Assembly (NCBI RefSeq): GCF_041729615.1
Contig: NZ_CP154874.1
Location: 2,175,001 to 2,239,000, forward strand
DNA length: 64,000 nucleotides
Reading direction: 5' to 3'
From: Pseudomonas alcaligenes
GTDB taxonomy: Bacteria; Pseudomonadota; Gammaproteobacteria; Pseudomonadales; Pseudomonadaceae
Below the pieces are notes generated by a model, which searched no databases, was not told the DNA's origin, and was given only the letters and a program-made list of their open reading frames with translations. The position numbers were made by a program, and so were the translations under genes. This document shows, one piece after another, positions 1-9,000 of the stretch. Each line of letters begins with the position of its first letter. The first letter of the stretch is position 1.

Positions 1-57
1 TATCCCTCGATTATTGGAAACATCCGCAGGCTCTTTTCCTAGATAGAGTCGAATCAT
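1..57 (-). CDS. Start of an unidentified gene downstream of the AAA ATPase (partial)
   Basis: Only the first 19 codons are in the window; the rest lies beyond its left edge. The ATG at 57-55 is preceded by an AAGGG-type ribosome binding site, and the frame is open to the edge (it begins MIRLYLGKEP). The gene starts 22 bp after the stop of the AAA ATPase gene on the same strand, so the two are probably co-transcribed. In Septu-like and similar defence pairs the gene after such an ATPase often encodes an HNH nuclease, but nothing in these 19 residues shows that. Confidence 0.5.
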   Translation of the reverse strand, partial: MIRLYLGKEPADVSNNRGI

Positions 58-79
58 GTTTGCTAACCCTTAACAAACT

Positions 80-1477
80 TTAGTCATCCACATCCTGTCT
101 TGGCACCGGCTCGACCAAGTCATGAATATTATTAGCCAACAAGATCGCCTTAAGCTGCTGCATTTTGGCCTGCTGATATTCATTCCTAGCAGGATTGCTG
201 GCTAGCGCTGAATAGTTTCTAATTTCTTCGCCATGGACATTAAGAGTCAGCCTATCTAGGCCAAAATATTCATTGAATAGCTCTGTGCCAGTCATCAGCC
301 GAGGATCCGGCTGAGTATATAAGTCCTGAGGTTTGTCAATCTCATCCCATATGCCAGTTTCTGAATCAGGGGTTACCTGTCGGACGTCTCCGGTTCTGGG
401 ATCAGATTGAACTCTAATTATTTCACTGGGTGAAAGGGCTGCCAAAGCAACTGGACTGTGGGTAGTAGCGATAAATTGCAATTTTGGAAACGTAGTTCGT
501 AACGCTGGTATTAATCGCGCCTGCCATTTTGGATGAAGATAGAGGTCAATTTCATCAATCAAAACCAAACCTTCAAACTCTTCCGGGTTCATATTGGCAC
601 TTTCTGCTTCTAATAAAATATGCCCCACAAGATCTGCAATCCACGCGATGGTGGATTGATATCCATGAGCAAGAGCCATGCCTGGAATCTGCACGATATC
701 TTTGCCCATTTTCTGGTGAAAGCGGTTTCTCTCAAGCAAATCGGAGGCTTTACTCACCCCACCTTGACCACGCATCTCCAAATCGTTTATGTCATTAGGA
801 AGAACATCGGTATTGATAATAGCGCTTTTCAATATCTTTGAATAAGCCAACGCCTTCTTCTTCTGTCCAAAATAGCTTAAAAAACTGGTGCTTGTAAGTG
901 GGTAAGATGAGTCAAAAAGCGGCTTCATTCTATCAACTGAGGGCCTAGCCAAGTCCGGAACACGACCAGACTCAGGAAGGAACCTCTGAACACCATACCC
1001 AATTACAAACCAGTGAGGAAGCTCTTTGGAGCGTGCAATTGTCAGAGGGTTATTATCAGAGTCGGGAAAGTCATCTTCATAGCCATAGCGCGCTTTAGCT
1101 ATTATGGAGGTTTCTTTGGGCTTCAACTTGACTTCAGAAATCAGTTTTAAATTTTCGCCAAGCTTACTCTTCTCTATACTAGGATGCGCTTTGTGATTGG
1201 AGCAAGAAGACGGAGTGAACTCAAACTCAGCTTCGATTTTTAAATCATCTTTTTGCCTGCGATCAACCAAGTGAGCAAATGAGCTCCCAGCCAAGTCGTT
1301 CACTCTTAAGCCACCCGCAGCAGCTAAAGCAATAGCCTGTAGGATACTAGTTTTGCCAGATCCATTTTCACCGATAAGAACAGTCCACATCCGAGGGCTT
1401 CCGTCTGGTAACGTGAAACTCAAGGGCACATCTCTTAATCGGCGCAAATTATTGATTTTGAGCTTACGTATATACAT
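80..1477 (-). CDS. AAA/ABC-type ATPase (AAA_21-like), probable defence or cargo protein
   Basis: A 465-aa ATPase of the RecF/SMC-like AAA_21/AAA_15 type. Walker A (GENGSGKT) is at about residues 36-43, an AHGYQST signature-like segment near 271-276, Walker B (LVLIDEIDLYLHP) at about 304-316, and an ATTHSP switch motif near 338. The ATG at 1477 was chosen because GGGGGTG lies just upstream; a longer frame would need a TTG. Such ATPases power or control toxic nuclease partners in Septu (PtuA), retron-linked and OLD-like defence systems. The family is clear from the motifs. The defence role is inferred from the family, the island setting and the gene that follows it. AT-rich codon use sets it apart from the chromosome right of 11.7 kb. 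Confidence 0.75.
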   Translation of the reverse strand: MYIRKLKINNLRRLRDVPLSFTLPDGSPRMWTVLIGENGSGKTSILQAIALAAAGGLRVNDLAGSSFAHLVDRRQKDDLKIEAEFEFTPSSCSNHKAHPSIEKSKLGENLKLISEVKLKPKETSIIAKARYGYEDDFPDSDNNPLTIARSKELPHWFVIGYGVQRFLPESGRVPDLARPSVDRMKPLFDSSYPLTSTSFLSYFGQKKKALAYSKILKSAIINTDVLPNDINDLEMRGQGGVSKASDLLERNRFHQKMGKDIVQIPGMALAHGYQSTIAWIADLVGHILLEAESANMNPEEFEGLVLIDEIDLYLHPKWQARLIPALRTTFPKLQFIATTHSPVALAALSPSEIIRVQSDPRTGDVRQVTPDSETGIWDEIDKPQDLYTQPDPRLMTGTELFNEYFGLDRLTLNVHGEEIRNYSALASNPARNEYQQAKMQQLKAILLANNIHDLVEPVPRQDVDD

Positions 1478-1862
1478 AACACCCCCGAACAAAACTTTAT
1501 CTTTATACTACCACAAAATCACAGCATGATTGATTGAATATCTAACTACGCCACCGTGGACTACCATAAATAATCTATACATCCCAAGCCAAATGATTAG
1601 ATGACTGGCGCAGTCGTTGAGAGACATACTAAAGCAAGATCCGAAAATCTCAAAGCTTACCTTAACAATCAGTTAACTCACATTAAAGACAACTAAATGA
1701 ATCGCCAATCAAAATATGCGGGGACTTGGTTTACTATATCCCCGATTTCAATTTGATTGCGCAAGATTTGACATAGCAAGAGTAAATCAGCATACACCCC
1801 GCGAAGGGCAGACTCAGCCTGAAATAAGTCATATCACCCCAACCAATAACCGAGATAACCAG
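1478..1862. other. AT-rich intergenic region between divergent island genes
   Basis: A 385-bp stretch, visibly AT-rich, between the minus-strand ATPase gene and the plus-strand unknown gene at 1863. It should hold both promoters. I could not assign a convincing -35/-10 pair or a structured RNA. The open frame extends upstream of 1863 to 1716, but that part reads as low-quality non-coding sequence. Confidence 0.4.
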
Positions 1863-2594
1863 ATGTCACCGACCCAATACGCCTGGGAAGCCCTTTCGAA
1901 CACGATGCGCCTTTACGCAGAGTCGAGCGTGCGATTTCACTTCCTGATGCAGACCGATCAGGAAGAGGCCATTGCCAACCTTGATCGGGCCTTCGAGGCA
2001 AAGCTGGAGTCATTCCATCGACTGTACGACCTCACGAAGAACCTTCCAGGCTTTGACTATTTCAACCACGCTGATACGTCACTGATGATCGTATTACGTA
2101 ATGCCCTGCACCATCGCGATCACACGCTGTTTACCAGTTGGAATCGGATGATGATCTTGGAGGGAGGAGTGTCAGGAAAGGCGGGGGCCACCTATCTAAT
2201 AGGTGGATATGAGCGACAATATGAGCTGACTTCGCGGTATCCCTTGCCCTTGCAAGACTTCTACCAGCGACTATCCCACAGCTCCATTCGAAAGCCAGAC
2301 ACATTGCGCAAGCTTTGGAGTGATGACCTTTCCTTCGAGCAGATCGCAGATCACGCGAAGCGGGAAGGATACCCCCCTAACCAAGTGTACGTAGATGTGC
2401 TCCCAGTCTTCTGTTCAGCGCTCAAGCGGGTGACCTCATGGATGCAAACCTCTGAGGTTGCTCCTGTAGGTTTTGACAGCGCTACCTACGTCACCCACTT
2501 TTCCCGAGCCCTGGAGCTGGATCTGCGAGTGCCAGCTTTCAAGGTTGTCCGGATTCCTTTGTTCCTTGCAGACATCCAGGCACCTGACAACTAA
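1863..2594 (+). CDS. Hypothetical island protein with an HEPN-like motif
   Basis: A 243-aa protein beginning MSPTQYAWEA, with no family I recognise. The frame opens at 1716, but the first 49 codons look like upstream DNA, so the ATG at 1863 is preferred; its ribosome binding site is weak. The N-terminal half is predominantly helical. The stretch LRNALHHRDH (R79-N80...H84) fits the RN-x(3)-H form of the R-x4-6-H motif in HEPN ribonucleases, though short matches like this occur by chance. The gene runs opposite to the ATPase and converges on the cargo thyA, 56 bp away. A toxin or HEPN role would be inference only. Confidence 0.6.
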   Translation: MSPTQYAWEALSNTMRLYAESSVRFHFLMQTDQEEAIANLDRAFEAKLESFHRLYDLTKNLPGFDYFNHADTSLMIVLRNALHHRDHTLFTSWNRMMILEGGVSGKAGATYLIGGYERQYELTSRYPLPLQDFYQRLSHSSIRKPDTLRKLWSDDLSFEQIADHAKREGYPPNQVYVDVLPVFCSALKRVTSWMQTSEVAPVGFDSATYVTHFSRALELDLRVPAFKVVRIPLFLADIQAPDN

Positions 2595-2650
2595 GCCCGT
2601 CCAGGAGCCACGCACTAGATGGCTCCATGCGCAAGCAACAGTCGCTGCTA

Positions 2651-3484
2651 TCAGATCGAAACCGGTGCCGCGATGTGCGGATGCGGCTCGTACCCTTCCA
2701 GCTCGAAGTCCTCAAACGAGTAATCGTAGATGCTCTCGGGCTTACGCTTGATCTTCAGCTTCGGCAGAGGCTTGGGATCACGAGTGAGCTGGAGCTTCAC
2801 CTGCTCAAGGTGGTTCAGGTAGATGTGCGCATCGCTCATGGTGATCACGATCTCACCCAGACCAAGGTCGCATTGCTGGGCGAGCATATGAGTCAGGACT
2901 GATAGGGATGCGCAGTTATAGGGCCAGCCCAAGAACAGATCTGACGACCGAATCAGCAGGTGAGCCGACAGCTTGTTGTTGGCGACGTAGAACTGGTACA
3001 GCAGGTGGCACGGGGGAAGAGCCATCTTGCCGTTCTTCACGTTCTCCTGGGCGCTGACCTTCTCGTCAGGAAGGTATTCAACGTTCCAACCATGGAACAG
3101 GATTCGACGGCTGTTTGGATTGTTCTTAAGGGTATCGACGACGTAGTCAATCTGGTTGACCGTCTTGCCATCCTTCGTCGGCCAGGCCGTCCACTGCTTG
3201 CCATAGATTGGGCCCAGGTCACCGTCCTCGGTCGCCCACTCATCCCAGATGGTAACGCCGTTCTCTTTCAGCCACTTGGTATTGGTATCACCCTTCAAGA
3301 ACCACAGCAGTTCATTGACGATGCCCTTAAAGTGCACTTTCTTTGTGGTGAGAAGTGGAAAACCATCTTCCAAGTTATGACGAAACTGACGACCAAACAC
3401 ACTCAGAGTACCGGTGCCGGTACGGTCGCCTTTCTGGACGCCATTATTGAGAACGTCCGACAGTAAATCTTGATAAGCTTTCAT
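2651..3484 (-). CDS. thyA: Thymidylate synthase carried by the island
   Basis: Complete 277-aa thymidylate synthase, which methylates dUMP to dTMP using methylene-tetrahydrofolate in the cytoplasm. The catalytic cysteine is in [10 protein letters not shown] (C159), followed by the Asn-containing [10 protein letters not shown] segment and the [11 protein letters not shown] nucleotide/folate-binding segment, with a normal C-terminus ending APVSI. It has about 13 extra residues before the catalytic cysteine compared with the 264-aa class, and it clearly differs from the truncated resident copy at 11626-12186. It starts 9 bp after the HTH/coiled-coil gene, with GAGGG as ribosome binding site, so it belongs to the recombinase operon. 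It most likely replaces the thyA destroyed by integration. Confidence 0.93.
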   Translation of the reverse strand: MKAYQDLLSDVLNNGVQKGDRTGTGTLSVFGRQFRHNLEDGFPLLTTKKVHFKGIVNELLWFLKGDTNTKWLKENGVTIWDEWATEDGDLGPIYGKQWTAWPTKDGKTVNQIDYVVDTLKNNPNSRRILFHGWNVEYLPDEKVSAQENVKNGKMALPPCHLLYQFYVANNKLSAHLLIRSSDLFLGWPYNCASLSVLTHMLAQQCDLGLGEIVITMSDAHIYLNHLEQVKLQLTRDPKPLPKLKIKRKPESIYDYSFEDFELEGYEPHPHIAAPVSI

Positions 3485-3493
3485 ATAGAGCCC

Positions 3494-3988
3494 TCAGCGC
3501 TCAGATTCAAGAACCGAGATGACTTCCTTGAGCTTCTCGATTTCGAGCTTCAGTTTTTTAATTTCAAGCTGACCTGCCTCGGACTGCTTAAGATAAAAAT
3601 CCCGATTCTTTTCTAGATTTCCACTTCTAACTTCTAATGCACGAGCAGTTTGCTCTAGCTCGTTTCGTTGATTAAACCAGTATACTACTTCAAGACGACT
3701 TTTTTCTAGTTTTTCCGCCAACACAGAAACCGGGTCTTGTCGTTTCTCTTTCTTAAGTTTAATTCTTAGTTCTTCGAGCTTCCGCTGTTCCTTTATTGCC
3801 TCCAGTCGCTCAGATGGCCAGCGCCTATTACGAATAGTATTTCTATGGATACCCGAAACTCGACTTAGCTCACTGATGGTTGCCTTGAGCCTCTTATCGG
3901 ACGCAATGATCTGTAGAGCCTTAATTAATGCCTCTGTGTTCTGATCGAAGTCTTCTTTGTTTCGACTCTCAAATGCTTGCTGCTTCAA
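3494..3988 (-). CDS. Small HTH/coiled-coil protein of the recombinase operon
   Basis: A 164-aa protein. Residues about 35-60 (ISELSRVSGIHRNTIRNR) read as a helix-turn-helix, and residues about 65-164 form a long charged coiled coil with leucine spacing ending in LKEVISVLESER. The start overlaps the stop of the 699-aa recombinase gene by 4 bp (ATGA), so it is translationally coupled, and thyA follows 9 bp later. In Tn554-like and Gamma-Mobile-Trio modules a small accessory protein accompanies the recombinases; this is the positional counterpart (TnpC/GmtX-like). That equivalence comes from position and architecture, not from any alignment. It may bind element ends or regulate the operon. Confidence 0.65.
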   Translation of the reverse strand: MKQQAFESRNKEDFDQNTEALIKALQIIASDKRLKATISELSRVSGIHRNTIRNRRWPSERLEAIKEQRKLEELRIKLKKEKRQDPVSVLAEKLEKSRLEVVYWFNQRNELEQTARALEVRSGNLEKNRDFYLKQSEAGQLEIKKLKLEIEKLKEVISVLESER

Positions 3989-6084
3989 TCTTCTATCTCC
4001 TGCCCCAGGTATTTGAGGACGCCAGCAGCTTCTTTCATTATCTCTTCAATTTGATCACGACGATCTGCATACAGCGGTTCATCAAGTAGCGCTTTATTCT
4101 GGTAATAAACCTCACGCCACTTGGGGGCATGAACATCGCCTACAACAGAGTTTGAGCACTGATTGGGATTGCAACGAAGCCCCCCTGCGCAAGGCAGAAC
4201 ATCATCAAAGTCCTCGGTTTTATTGCCATAGCAAAAGCCTAACCCGACGTTAACTATGGCCATACCTTGATCTGCCATGACGGCGATAATTTGATCTTTT
4301 GTGTAGCCAGCGGCCATATAACCTTTAAAGAATTGCTGGTTGCGGGCTTTATGCGCAGACGCATTAACTCCGGCATAGCCGCCGTCAGGGTCATAAAAAT
4401 TCTTGACGGCTTCAATTTCTGCCTCCCTACGGAGTGGGTTTTTAACGTGACGACCACCTTTCGCGATAATGTCGCCAATGCCGCCGTAACCTAATGTAAC
4501 CTTACTTACACCCTTCCCTGCGTATCCACCCACGATCTCCCCAAAATGTTTGAGCTGGTGGGAAATGAAGGGTAGACCAAGGTCAATCCGATACATTTGA
4601 AATGCAAGCGTGTGTCGTAGGGTGTATGGACTGAACTCTAAACTCTCATACTGCTGCTGAGTAAGCACGGCAGAAAACAGCTTCTGCAACTGGTGTTTAA
4701 TCCCGCCTGAGTGCAATGCCATACAAGTACTATCTGGCGCTATCGTATCCACACTAGAAAACAGATACGGGCTTTGTTTGTAACGCGCAATCACTCGGGC
4801 CGCTTCAATAGCATCCCTGATGATGGGAATGGCAATCCACTTGTCATCGAATAATTTTCGATCTGCTTGCTGATGCTTGATTACTCTGGACTCTAGCAGC
4901 CAATACTTCCCCTCCTGAATCAAGCAGCTGTCCACCATGAGCTCACTCAACTCAGAGGGGCGCATACCGGTATACTGCGCAACCAGGTAACAGCAGCTGT
5001 AATTCACCAGATTTAAGTATTTTCTAAAATCATTATGTATCAACCCACCTGCCAGCTTCTCGATGGCATCTCGTGTAACAAGCTTATCGCCAATACTTAC
5101 GCCATCAGGAACAGCACCGAGAAGCTGCATGACTGCCGGATAGTCATACCCCTTTGCGCCCAAACGCAGGACGGTATATAGCTCCATCAGTCTAGGGGTA
5201 AGCCCATACTGATCGCCCATTCTGAAGCCTTTAACATTTCGTCTCTTAAGAGAATTAGCGTCTTGGACTGGCAAGCTCAGCGCATCTAGAAAATCTACCA
5301 CTTGCAAGGATGCGTAATTCGAAATTGACTCGAAAACGTCATTGGGCAGATGATTTGTCTCATCATCTGGTTCGGCCAGATTTACTTCGTCGCCATCTTC
5401 ATCTTCCTCTATATCCTCCAGTTTCCACGGTAAGGATTCGAGCTTTTTATTGCTCAGAGGATTACCAAATATAGAATCTCTCAAAAAAGGGGATCGCAAA
5501 ATACTAAAGAATCGAGACAGCCCATTACTGTATTTATGCTCAAATGTCTCTGCCGCTTTTCTATATATATCATCATCGAGCTGAGAGATACTAAAACAAG
5601 TCGATGAAATGAAAGCCGATTTGTACTCTTCAATGGCACAAGCGTACATACGATCAACAAACCTTAGACCACTCTCAAAATTTGCAATGGCAGTGTTGTA
5701 CTTAACTGTTTTTTTACTTCGCGGAGTATCACCCGCAACTGCCGCTGGAGCCAGCAAGTAAAAATTAAGTGCAGCTTTGACCTCTAAGATTGCCGTGGCA
5801 TTGAGATTTGTGTATTTGGTAAAGTCTATTTTTAGCTTTGCGCCCTTCACGTTTCTCGCCGCATGCGGATCGTCCGCATTAAAATCCCATACAGCGTCGC
5901 CAAATTTCGACAATTTAGATACTGGCATTAACATCAGGGATTGATAATAACCCCAAGCCTCTAGAGCGTTTTCTACTGCACCACTTGTGGTTGCCAGGCC
6001 TTCTACTGCCGACTCAAGAATCGGCAGGAAGTCAGTACGCCAGGTGCGGAATTGGGCTAGCTGGTTGATATATTTTTCACTCAT
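3985..6084 (-). CDS. Tyrosine recombinase-like protein, 699 aa
   Basis: The C-terminal half carries a tyrosine-recombinase catalytic pattern: R375 in YTGMRPSEL, a candidate lysine near K403, R490 in SPYTLRHTLA (the usual first His of H-x-x-R is Ser or Pro here), H513 in LKHFGE, and a likely nucleophile Y533 in TLGYGG. The N-terminal ~290 residues match nothing I recognise and include an acidic stretch at about 223-242. After the catalytic region comes a cysteine cluster (C618, C632, C638, C643) suggesting a zinc-binding tail, also present in the neighbouring 1410-aa protein. It overlaps both neighbours by 4 bp. It probably acts with the other recombinases in integration and excision. Confidence 0.7.
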   Translation of the reverse strand: MSEKYINQLAQFRTWRTDFLPILESAVEGLATTSGAVENALEAWGYYQSLMLMPVSKLSKFGDAVWDFNADDPHAARNVKGAKLKIDFTKYTNLNATAILEVKAALNFYLLAPAAVAGDTPRSKKTVKYNTAIANFESGLRFVDRMYACAIEEYKSAFISSTCFSISQLDDDIYRKAAETFEHKYSNGLSRFFSILRSPFLRDSIFGNPLSNKKLESLPWKLEDIEEDEDGDEVNLAEPDDETNHLPNDVFESISNYASLQVVDFLDALSLPVQDANSLKRRNVKGFRMGDQYGLTPRLMELYTVLRLGAKGYDYPAVMQLLGAVPDGVSIGDKLVTRDAIEKLAGGLIHNDFRKYLNLVNYSCCYLVAQYTGMRPSELSELMVDSCLIQEGKYWLLESRVIKHQQADRKLFDDKWIAIPIIRDAIEAARVIARYKQSPYLFSSVDTIAPDSTCMALHSGGIKHQLQKLFSAVLTQQQYESLEFSPYTLRHTLAFQMYRIDLGLPFISHQLKHFGEIVGGYAGKGVSKVTLGYGGIGDIIAKGGRHVKNPLRREAEIEAVKNFYDPDGGYAGVNASAHKARNQQFFKGYMAAGYTKDQIIAVMADQGMAIVNVGLGFCYGNKTEDFDDVLPCAGGLRCNPNQCSNSVVGDVHAPKWREVYYQNKALLDEPLYADRRDQIEEIMKEAAGVLKYLGQEIED

Positions 6085-9000
6085 TGCCCAACCCCTTCAA
6101 TAGCAATATTAGTATCAACGTATTCAGACAGGCGTTCAGCCTCTTCAAGCTCTTCTTTCGGAAAATCCGAAATTTCCGAATCCAAAATATTTTCAAGCAG
6201 ATTTAGATTTTCAAGAACCACATAGCCGTAGGGTGTATCCGCCACCCGATTAGTGTGCAGTATATGCAAGTAATCCCTGCGCATGGCAAACAACATGGGC
6301 AAGTCCGACTTAGTAATCATGTTGTTCTCGCAAGCCAAGCACTTATTGTAAAGCGAGCATGGTTTACCAGGAATATAGTTGCGCAGTTTCTTTATGAAAT
6401 CTGGCGGATTGAAAATATTCTTACACCCACCAAGCGGCGTCTTGAAGATAATATTATCGTCGTTGCCGTTGTTAATATCAGGAACTGCGGTTACTGGCTT
6501 ATCTGTAATGGTTTCAGAATGAATTTCTCTAAGCGCAACATCCAGCTTCTCCCGTGCAACCCGATTTAAGTCCAATCGATCCAAGTACTTGAGGGTTGTT
6601 TCAATATTCTCGTGACCAAGCAGCATTTGAATTTCACGAACAGAGACACCTTGCTCAACCAGTTCGCTGACGAAGCTAGGCCTGAACCGCGACGGAGAAA
6701 GGGATAGTGGCTCCCCAGAATCGGTAAGCAGCTTACTTTTTTCAGCAAAGCTTTTAAGGGAAATATTCAAAATAGATGACTGCTGGGACAGCGACTTGAT
6801 CGCCCCCCAAGTTGCTCTTGAGGAAGACTTATATATAAACAGGTCGTCCTGAATACTCGGATCTGCATCAGCCCTGAACTCAGACGTTATAAGCACCACA
6901 TCGTCAATAATTTTCTTAATTTCTTTGGCCTGACTATTAGTCAGCCATGAAATCTCGGCTTTGAAAATATCTAGATTGTATTCTTTCTCACCTGTCGACC
7001 TTTCTTTCCAATACCGCAGGCAGGGCCTCTGGCTGAGTGGGTGCACAGGAACAAAGTCATCTAACTGAAGCGTCGCAATGGAGTCAGCGTTTAGGCCTGT
7101 TACTTGCGCAAGCCTTGCAATGTATGGCGCAAGTACTTTTGAAGAGCGGTCATAAAGAACACCCCAACTTTCGTAGATTTCATAAATCGACAAGCTGGAG
7201 GTGTTAAGGACATTCCTAAAGTACTTGTGGTACTTGTCATTCACGTCAAGGTTGGCGAAGTTGATGGGCACACAGCCCAGCTTGTTCTCGAAAATCCACC
7301 GCGCGGTTTCGAGCGTCGCGATACCTACTTTGACCTTGCCATGCTCGTCGTAGGGATCCTGACCAATCCCGGTGCAGACATAGGGTTGGGCCAAAGCATG
7401 GGTATGGGCAATCGCAGCCTGTATGGCCTCAGAAATTCGGCTGCGCTCACCAGGTGAATAAGGGCTGTAAAGATCGGTTTCACGCGCTACCTCGAAGCCA
7501 AGTGCAGGATAAAAGCTGTGCAGCCCCAGGTCTTTAATCTCCGTCGCACGCTCCAGCATCTTTCGAGCTGCGCTCATGTGCGTATTGGCCACTGCCGTGG
7601 AGATTTGTGCATCCTGTAGCAGGCTTTGCAGGTATTTTCTGAACCGAGTCAGTGTGTGCTCACCGAGCATCGTCAGCACCGAATCACCTGGGTTGTGCCC
7701 ACCACCAACAAGACACTGGATAAAGCACTTACAGGCATCGTAATAATTGGACTGGCCGGACGCACTATGACTCTGCATGCTGGCAGCGGCGAATAAATGC
7801 ATCACTGGAGTGAACGGAATATCTGCTGACTGTGCCAAATCAGCCACTGATCCGACTGATACCGCGCGCAACGCAAAGAAGTGTTTTTTGTAGCTGACCG
7901 TTTCCTCTTTAGGTGTCTGAGCCTTCTCCAGCTCACGCTCCTCAACAGTTTTGTAATCGCTGGCTCCCACACCTAGCCGCACCAGGTCTTCACTGATCTC
8001 ATCGAGAGTCAGATTGATCAGTTTGTGCATAGAGCTGGTGAGTAACTCCCGGACTCCAGGAATTTGATCCAGATAGCCTTTCTTTTTGACTTTGTTGCCA
8101 AACAGAGGGATGGCGAATTTCTCTTGGTCTGAGAGCCCTTCATACCAGCGGAGAAGCTTTCGGCGCTTATCGCACTCGGATGACATGTAGCCCGGCAAGA
8201 TGATCCTTTCGCGCGTCATGGCTTCGATCACTTCGGGCATGTCGTTGTAATTGTTCAGTACCGACTTACTGACGCCTAGTTGCGCGGAGAGGTATGGCAC
8301 TGACACAGCAAGGGGGCCGCTGGCGTTAAGCTGGACGTTCAGTAGCTTTTGACGGCTGCTCAGGACATCTTTGCGCCACTCATCCACTCGACGCTTAATT
8401 TCTTCGGTGCTCATTCTGGCCGGAGAAGCTGCTACCTCCGCACGACGTCTTAAAACGTCCTTCCCGATCTCTGCGCGCGTCAGGTTGAACAGGGGGGAAG
8501 GATTGATGTTCGCAAGCTCTGGAATTTGGTCGATATAGCCAAGATGCTTAACCTGATCTCCATGGGTCTCAACGATGAGCTTTTGCTGATCATCAAGACC
8601 TTCATACCAGCGCAGAAGCCTACGGCGTTTGTCGCAATCTCCGACGTTGTAGCCCTCCACGATGATGCCTTCAGCAATCATGGCCTGAAGCACCACGGGC
8701 ATCTCATTGAGGCCGTAAACTGCGTGTACACCCACTCCTATGAGGTTACTCAGGTAGGTAGCTGAAACTGCCAGATGCTTTTTCTGAGCCAGTTCGACTT
8801 CGAGCAATTTCTCGCGGCTGCCGATGACGGATACAGCCCATTGGTGTAGCTGCTTCTGCACCTGGGATGAGATCGAGTTGTCTTCAGGCGGGTAATACTC
8901 CTGGAGCCTTAAAACTTCTAGGCCAAGCTCAGTTCGCGTGACGCCCAACAGCTCATAATGCCGATGATTAAGCTCGATACCATCGATCTGATCTAACGTG

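Noticed and set aside
2651..3484. The intact thyA as a hybrid of island 5' part and displaced resident 3' part
   Set aside because: The gene has one consistent style through its length (same lower GC, same divergent subtype motifs such as [11 protein letters not shown]), with no change at the point where the resident copy breaks. The displaced resident end is expected further left, outside the window.
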